From Paenibacillus dendritiformis (lineage in GTDB: Bacteria; Bacillota; Bacilli; Paenibacillales; Paenibacillaceae), in NCBI RefSeq assembly GCF_015845845.1, contig NZ_LDIG01000088.1:1-64000 (forward strand): a stretch of DNA of 64,000 bases. The letters run 5' to 3'. This document shows positions 59,187 to 64,000 of the stretch, one piece after another; position 1 is the stretch's first letter; the number at the start of each line of letters is the position of its first letter. A model generated the notes under the pieces. That model saw only the letters and a program-made list of their open reading frames with translations, ran no database searches and had not been told where the DNA came from. The position numbers were made by a program, and so were the translations under genes.

Positions 59187-60452
59187 ATGAATCCCGCCCA
59201 ATTCATTAACAAAGGTTTGCTCGGGGAGCCCGCCCTTCTGCTCGGCTTCATCGCCTTCCTCGGCCTTCTGCTGCAGAAGCAGCCGGTGCAGCGGTTGGCC
59301 AACGGCACGATCAAGACGATGCTCGGGTATACGCTGCTCCAGATCGGGGCCGCCGCTGCGGGCTCATCCCTGTCCAACCTGTCCGCCATCATTCAGAACG
59401 GATTTCAGATCATCGGCATTATTCCGCATAATGAGACGATCACCGCCCTTGCCCAAATCAATTACGGCGAAGAAATCGCCTTGATTATGCTGTTCGGCAT
59501 GGCGCTTCATCTCGTGATCGCCCGCTTCACGCCGATCAAATGCGTCTTTCTGACGGGCCACCATATGCTGTTCATGGCCTCCATGCTGGCCGGGCTGCTC
59601 ATGTCGATGGCTTTGCCGCTCTGGCAGACGGTTCTTCTGGGCGCGACGGTGCTGGCGGCCGCGATGTCGCTAGGCCCCTTCATTACCCAGCCCTACGTCC
59701 GCAAGACAACGGGAGACGACCAATTCGCCATCGGGCATTTCAACAGCATCGGCTACGTCTTGAGCGGCTGGATCGCCTCCTGGTTCCGCCCGGGCTCCGA
59801 GCCGTCCGAGCCGGCGAAGCTGCAGAAGCTGCGCGCCTTTTTCCAGGACCATATGATCGTCATTACGGTGTTCACCTTCGGTTTGTTCCTCGTCTCCGGC
59901 TTGTTCACGCCATCCAACCGTATGGAGGAGATGTTCTCCGGACGGCATTTTATCGTCGTCTCGCTTATCCAGGCGACCTGGTTCGCGGGCGGATGCTACA
60001 TCATCCTGGCCGGAGTCCGCATGATGCTGTCCGAGATCATTCCCGCGTTCAAAGGCATCGCCGATCGCATCGTGCCGGGCGCCATCCCTGCGCTCGATTG
60101 CCCGGTGCTGTTCAAATATTCGCCGTTCGCGGCCATGTTCGGCTTCTTTCTCAGCTTCACGGGCGGCATCGTCGCGATGATCGTGCTGCTCCAATTTCAA
60201 TATACGGTTATCATTCCCGGCGTCATCCCGCATTTTTTCTCGGGCGGCGCGGCGAGCGTCATCGCCTACAAGACGGGCGGAAGGGCAGGCATGATCGCCG
60301 CCTCCCTCATCCACGGCTTTATCATCACGATGCTGCCGGTGCTGCTGATTCCGCTGCTGTCGAATCTCGGTTTCCTGCGGGCCACCTTCGCCGACAGCGA
60401 CTTCTCCGTCATCGGCGTGGCCGTCCATTCGATTGTGCGGCTGTTCTATTAA
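59187..60452 (+). CDS. PTS sugar transporter subunit IIC (UlaA/SgaT type)
   Basis: The 421-residue membrane protein has about ten hydrophobic segments and the EIIC-Gat/Sga family landmarks NPAQFINKGLLGEPALLLGF at the start, GHHMLFMASMLAG, and IPALDCPVLFKYSPFAAMFG. It translocates the sugar as it is phosphorylated by IIB. GGGAGGATG precedes the ATG, and the gap to IIB is essentially zero. No downstream metabolic enzymes follow before a terminator at 60510, so the phosphorylated sugar must be processed by genes elsewhere. The family suggests ascorbate, but the substrate is inferred. Confidence 0.9.
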   Translation: MNPAQFINKGLLGEPALLLGFIAFLGLLLQKQPVQRLANGTIKTMLGYTLLQIGAAAAGSSLSNLSAIIQNGFQIIGIIPHNETITALAQINYGEEIALIMLFGMALHLVIARFTPIKCVFLTGHHMLFMASMLAGLLMSMALPLWQTVLLGATVLAAAMSLGPFITQPYVRKTTGDDQFAIGHFNSIGYVLSGWIASWFRPGSEPSEPAKLQKLRAFFQDHMIVITVFTFGLFLVSGLFTPSNRMEEMFSGRHFIVVSLIQATWFAGGCYIILAGVRMMLSEIIPAFKGIADRIVPGAIPALDCPVLFKYSPFAAMFGFFLSFTGGIVAMIVLLQFQYTVIIPGVIPHFFSGGAASVIAYKTGGRAGMIAASLIHGFIITMLPVLLIPLLSNLGFLRATFADSDFSVIGVAVHSIVRLFY

Positions 60453-60509
60453 GCGAGGCGCCGTTCGGGAACTCATCACCGGAAGATAACGAATATCCGC
60501 ATGATTCGC

Positions 60510-60555
60510 GTACCTTGACAGACGGCTCCGGCCCGAGACAAGGTACTATTTTTTT
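60510..60555 (+). terminator. Terminator after the PTS operon
   Basis: GTACCTTG (60510-60517) pairs with CAAGGTAC (60539-60546), followed by TATTTTTTT. Confidence 0.75.
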
Positions 60556-60686
60556 GCCATGACAAACGGCAGGAACTTGGACTCACACCCGTGTAAGCGC
60601 ATCCAATATAATGGAGCCAAATCAAGAGGTTGAACTCGCACTTCTTACTCAACCATTCCTATTATTAGCCAAGGGGGATCTACACA

Positions 60687-61748
60687 ATGAGAAAATGGAC
60701 AAGCATGCTCACTTCACTCGTCTTGATGGCCGCGCTGTTCGCGGGCTGCGGCACGTCCGGCTCATCCGGAACCGCGGCGGACGGCGCCCAGGGAGACAAG
60801 CCGGCGGCATCGGGCAAGCTGACCGTCTATGTCGGCTTCCAGGAGGACCATGCCGTGGAAGCGATGAAGCAGTTCACCGCAGATACGGGGATCGAAGCCG
60901 AGATGATCCGGATGTCCGGCGGCGAGATTCTCGCCAAGATCCGGGCCGAGAAGGACAACCCGCAAGCCGATATCTGGTATGGCGGACCGGCCGACACGTT
61001 CGTGCAGGCGGTGAGCGAAGATCTGCTGCAGCCGTACCAATCGCCGATTGCGGAAAAAATCGATCCGAAATACAAAGATCCGGAAGGCTATTGGACCGGC
61101 ATTTACGTCGCCCCGCTCGGATTCGCGGCCAACAAGGAATTCCTGGAGAAGAAGGGCGTCGAAGCGCCGAAAAAATGGGAGGATCTGCTGAACCCGGCAT
61201 TCAAAGGCGAGCTCGTCATGGCCAATCCTGCCTCTTCCGGCACCGCGTACTCGGCGGTATACACGATCTTGAAGGCGTTCGGCGGCGAGGAGCAGGGCTT
61301 CGAATACTTGGAAAAGCTGCATCCGCAGGTACAGCAGTATACGACCAGCGGCTCCGCTCCGGGGCGGATGGTCGGCATGGGCGAAGCCGGTGTCGGGGTG
61401 CTGTTCGCGCATGACATCATCAAGTATCAGGAAGAGGGCTTCGACAGCCTCGTGCTGACGATACCGGAAGACGGAACGGGCTATGAGACCGGCGCCGTCG
61501 CGATTATCAAAAACTCCAAAAATCAGGAGCTGGCGCAAAAATTCATCGACTGGTCGCTCTCGCCGAGCGCGCAGGAAGTCGGCAAGAGGGTCGGCAGCTT
61601 CCAGAACTTGACCAACCCGGAAGCGGTCGGGCCTGACAAGGCGATCAAGCTGTCCGACATTCATACGATTGATTACGATGTAATGGAAGCGGGCAAAGAG
61701 CGCCAGCGCCTCATCGACAAATGGAACAAAGAAGTCAACAAGAAATAA
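60687..61748 (+). CDS. Iron(III)-type ABC transporter solute-binding lipoprotein (AfuA/FbpA-like)
   Basis: The 353-residue precursor has lipobox LFAGC (Cys 21) and a type II binding-protein fold: KLTVYVGFQEDHAVEAMKQF at the front, MSGGEILAKIRAEKDNPQAD, and ADIWYGGPADTFVQA. It resembles AfuA/FbpA and phosphate-ester binding relatives; ferric iron is the usual assignment, but related proteins bind phosphorylated sugars or 2-aminoethylphosphonate. It lies upstream of a fused permease and an ATPase in one operon. A perfect TATAAT at 60607-60612 is present, without a well-spaced -35. Confidence 0.88.
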   Translation: MRKWTSMLTSLVLMAALFAGCGTSGSSGTAADGAQGDKPAASGKLTVYVGFQEDHAVEAMKQFTADTGIEAEMIRMSGGEILAKIRAEKDNPQADIWYGGPADTFVQAVSEDLLQPYQSPIAEKIDPKYKDPEGYWTGIYVAPLGFAANKEFLEKKGVEAPKKWEDLLNPAFKGELVMANPASSGTAYSAVYTILKAFGGEEQGFEYLEKLHPQVQQYTTSGSAPGRMVGMGEAGVGVLFAHDIIKYQEEGFDSLVLTIPEDGTGYETGAVAIIKNSKNQELAQKFIDWSLSPSAQEVGKRVGSFQNLTNPEAVGPDKAIKLSDIHTIDYDVMEAGKERQRLIDKWNKEVNKK

Positions 61749-61821
61749 CGCGTCTGTCCCCGGGCCGGACTCCGGCCCTCCGGAACAGCGCTGCATTACA
61801 TCATGAGAGGAGAGACCTGGA

Positions 61822-63477
61822 ATGGCCCGTCTGTTGACAAGATTCAAACGGGAGCCGCTGCTGTTCGTCTGCATTGCGCTCGTGATGCTCAGCTTATTGG
61901 TCTTCATCGTATATCCGTTATTTCAAATCATGAAGTCGAGCTTGCTGACCAACGCAGGCCAATTCGGCACGGAGGGCTACCAGCGGGTGCTGTCGGGCGG
62001 ACAACTGCTCGAGTCCTTAACGAACTCCCTGGTGCTGGCCTTGATCGTCTCGACGATCTCTACGGCGATTGCTTATGTGTTCGCCTATACGTTCGCTTAC
62101 GTGAAGGTTCCGTTCAAAAAGCTGTTCAACGGCATCGCCATCCTGCCCGTCATCTCCCCGCCGTTCGTCATCGCGCTGTCCGCGATGCTGCTGCTCGGGA
62201 AGCAGGGTCTGGTCACCAAGCATTTGCTGGGTTGGGAAAATGCCAATATATACGGGCTGCAGGGACTTGTGCTGGTGCAGACGCTCACCTTCTTCCCGGT
62301 CGCCTTCCTGACGCTCGCCGGGCTACTCCGTTCGATCAGTCCCGCGCTGGAGGAAGCGAGCCAGAACATGGGCGCAAGCCGCCTCAAGACGTTCCTGACC
62401 GTTACGCTGCCGCTCTCCGTTCCCGGCATTGCCAACGCGTTCCTGCTCGTCTTCGTGCAGTCGCTGGCCGACTTCGGGAACCCGATGACGATCGGGGGCA
62501 ACTATTCGACGGTCGCCCGCGAAATCTATCTTCAGGCGGTCGGCAGCTACGACATGCAGGCCGGCGCGGCGCTGGCCATGCTGCTCCTGATGATTACGCT
62601 CATCGTCTATGCCCTGCAAAAGTTCTGGGTCGGCAAGAAGAGCTACGTTACCGTGACCGGGAAGCCGACGGGCGGACGCCGCCTGATCGAGTCCGGACCC
62701 GTCAAGCATACGCTGTTCGCCTTCTGCACGCTGATGTCCGTTATCGTCATCGCGTTCTATGTGCTCGTCCCGATCGGCTCGTTCATCAAGCTGTGGGGCA
62801 TCAACAACAGCTTCACGCTGGATCATTATAAGTACGTCTTCTCGCTCGGACAAAAAGCGATGGGCGACACCCTGATGCTGTCCCTGATCGCGACGCCAAT
62901 CGCGGGGCTGCTCGGCATGATTATCGCCTTCCTGATCGTGCGCAAGCGCTTCTTCGGCAAAAAGGCGCTGGAAGCGATCAGCATGCTCTCGATCGCCGTT
63001 CCGGGCACCGTCATCGGGATCGGATATATTCTGTCGTTCAACAAGGCGCCGCTGGCTTTGACGGGAACGGCGGTCATCATTATCGCCGCCTTCGTCGTGC
63101 GGGCGATGCCGGTCGGCATCCGTTCCGGGATTGCCTCGCTGCAGCAGATCGACCCGGCTATCGAGGAAGCGGCCACCAATCTGGGCGCGGGCCAGTACAA
63201 GAACTTCACGAGCGTCGTCCTGCCGCTGATCAAGCCGGCCTTCTTCAGCGGGCTCGTCTACAGCTTCGTGAAGAGCATGACCGCGATGAGCGCCGTCATC
63301 TTCCTGATATCGGCCAAGTTCAACCTGATTACGGCCTCCATTCTCGCCCAGGTCGAGGCGGGCCGCATCGGGGTCGCGAGCGCCTACTGCACGATACTCA
63401 TCATCATCATGATTATCGCCATGGCGCTGCTCAATGCGCTCGTCGCCTGGTTCGGCGGGTCGGAGCGATCCGCGTAG
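61822..63477 (+). CDS. ABC transporter permease, two fused permease domains (FbpB-like)
   Basis: The 551-residue membrane protein contains two BPD permease domains in tandem, each with an EAA loop: LEEASQNMGASRLKTFLTVT in the first half and IEEAATNLGAGQYKNFTSVV in the second, so it is an intramolecular dimer of about 12 helices, as in FbpB/AfuB iron permeases. It begins 73 bases after the binding-protein gene with GAGAGGAGA before the ATG. It works with the lipoprotein upstream and the ATPase downstream. Confidence 0.92.
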   Translation: MARLLTRFKREPLLFVCIALVMLSLLVFIVYPLFQIMKSSLLTNAGQFGTEGYQRVLSGGQLLESLTNSLVLALIVSTISTAIAYVFAYTFAYVKVPFKKLFNGIAILPVISPPFVIALSAMLLLGKQGLVTKHLLGWENANIYGLQGLVLVQTLTFFPVAFLTLAGLLRSISPALEEASQNMGASRLKTFLTVTLPLSVPGIANAFLLVFVQSLADFGNPMTIGGNYSTVAREIYLQAVGSYDMQAGAALAMLLLMITLIVYALQKFWVGKKSYVTVTGKPTGGRRLIESGPVKHTLFAFCTLMSVIVIAFYVLVPIGSFIKLWGINNSFTLDHYKYVFSLGQKAMGDTLMLSLIATPIAGLLGMIIAFLIVRKRFFGKKALEAISMLSIAVPGTVIGIGYILSFNKAPLALTGTAVIIIAAFVVRAMPVGIRSGIASLQQIDPAIEEAATNLGAGQYKNFTSVVLPLIKPAFFSGLVYSFVKSMTAMSAVIFLISAKFNLITASILAQVEAGRIGVASAYCTILIIIMIIAMALLNALVAWFGGSERSA

Positions 63478-63512
63478 TCAATCGATACGTCCCATAAGGA
63501 GGAAGCTACATC

Positions 63513-64000
63513 ATGGCCAAATCTGTAACATTGCAACAAGTCTCCAAGGCGTACGCGGACGGACAGGGGAACACCTCGTATGCCGTGTCGGATATCAATC
63601 TGGCGATTGAAGCCGGCCAATTCGTGACGCTGCTCGGCCCGTCCGGCTGCGGCAAGACGACCACGCTGCGCATGATCGCCGGATTCGAGGAAATCACGTC
63701 GGGGAGCATCTATTTCGGAGATGAATTGGTGAATCCGATCCCTCCGAACAAGCGCGACTGCACGATGGTGTTCCAATCGTACGCGCTGTTTCCCCACTTG
63801 AACGTGTTCGACAACGTCGCCTACGGGCTGCGCATCAAGAAAATGTCCAAAGACCAAATTCGCTCCAAAGTCGACTCGGTCTTGGATATAATGAACTTGC
63901 GGGAATACAAGGATCGGATGCCGTCGCAGCTGTCCGGCGGCCAGCAGCAGCGGGTCGCGCTGGCGCGCGCGCTCGTCATGGAGCCCGGCGTGCTGCTGTT
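63513..64000 (+). CDS. ABC transporter ATPase (FbpC/PotA-like), 3' end outside the window
   Basis: The visible ~162 residues include Walker A LLGPSGCGKTT, Q-loop VFQSYALFPHLN and signature LSGGQQQRVALARALV; the sequence ends just before Walker B. It resembles iron/polyamine-type ATPases with a C-terminal TOBE extension (not visible). TAAGGAGGAAG lies nine bases before the ATG, 35 bases after the permease stop, so it is the third gene of the same operon. Confidence 0.93.
   Translation, partial: MAKSVTLQQVSKAYADGQGNTSYAVSDINLAIEAGQFVTLLGPSGCGKTTTLRMIAGFEEITSGSIYFGDELVNPIPPNKRDCTMVFQSYALFPHLNVFDNVAYGLRIKKMSKDQIRSKVDSVLDIMNLREYKDRMPSQLSGGQQQRVALARALVMEPGVLL

Overview
The window reads as one contig from a moderately GC-rich Firmicute, most likely Paenibacillus or a close relative. 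The signs are LplABC-type sugar ABC transporters driven by YesM/YesN two-component systems, strong AGGAGG ribosome sites with frequent TTG/GTG starts, intrinsic terminators after most operons, T-box, TPP and preQ1-I leaders, a WalR-type box before a cell-wall hydrolase, and lipoprotein solute-binding proteins. No rRNA, tRNA, CRISPR array, intact transposase or prophage was seen. The genus is an inference from gene content, not from a marker gene.

Layout. 1-4.6 kb: 3' part of a ROK sugar kinase, a GH38-like glycosidase and an M24 aminopeptidase. 4.8-18.2 kb (minus strand): an alpha-mannoside utilisation locus with GH38 and GH125 mannosidases, an LplABC-type transporter and a YesN-type response regulator, then a decayed sensor-kinase remnant, a YjiH-type membrane protein and an intact YesM-type kinase. 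18.5-20.6 kb: a small accessory islet with an HTH/TPR (RRNPP-like) regulator, a 27-bp tandem repeat and a degraded ToxN/AbiQ-like toxin. 20.7-25 kb: a second sugar ABC transporter with its LacI regulator and an operator-like palindrome on the promoter. 25.2-33.7 kb: an RND efflux pump, its adaptor, an unusual three-repeat secreted protein and an HssRS-like two-component pair. 33.9-39.1 kb: an OsmC-like protein, an NlpC/P60 hydrolase, a sugar isomerase/oxidoreductase pair, and two convergent genes fused and truncated by a deletion. 39.6-48.9 kb: a DsrE protein, glnS, a coiled-coil protein, T-box-controlled ilvA, an MFS transporter, an antiporter and a TatD-like hydrolase. 49-54.8 kb: tandem-repeat intergenic DNA, a DHA2 efflux pump and a TPP-riboswitch-controlled ThiXYZ-type transporter. 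54.9-64 kb: a Met/His-rich secreted peptide, a preQ1-controlled queuosine-precursor transporter, a PTS regulator with IIB and IIC, and an iron-type ABC importer that runs off the end.

How the parts work together. The mannosidase locus looks complete for uptake and hydrolysis of alpha-mannosides: sensing by the kinase/regulator pair, import by LplABC, trimming by GH125 and GH38. Both sugar transporter operons carry a hairpin or terminator straight after the solute-binding gene, which would keep that protein in excess over the membrane parts.

The least explained signals are three items. First, a dispersed ~180-bp intergenic element occurs in three copies (about 4590, 39193 and 49139), each with four hairpin-like units at the same 50/62/50 spacing. 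Second, there is a decayed type III toxin-antitoxin locus. Third, there are footprints of gene decay: a kinase remnant beside its intact paralogue, and a deletion junction near 38.8 kb.
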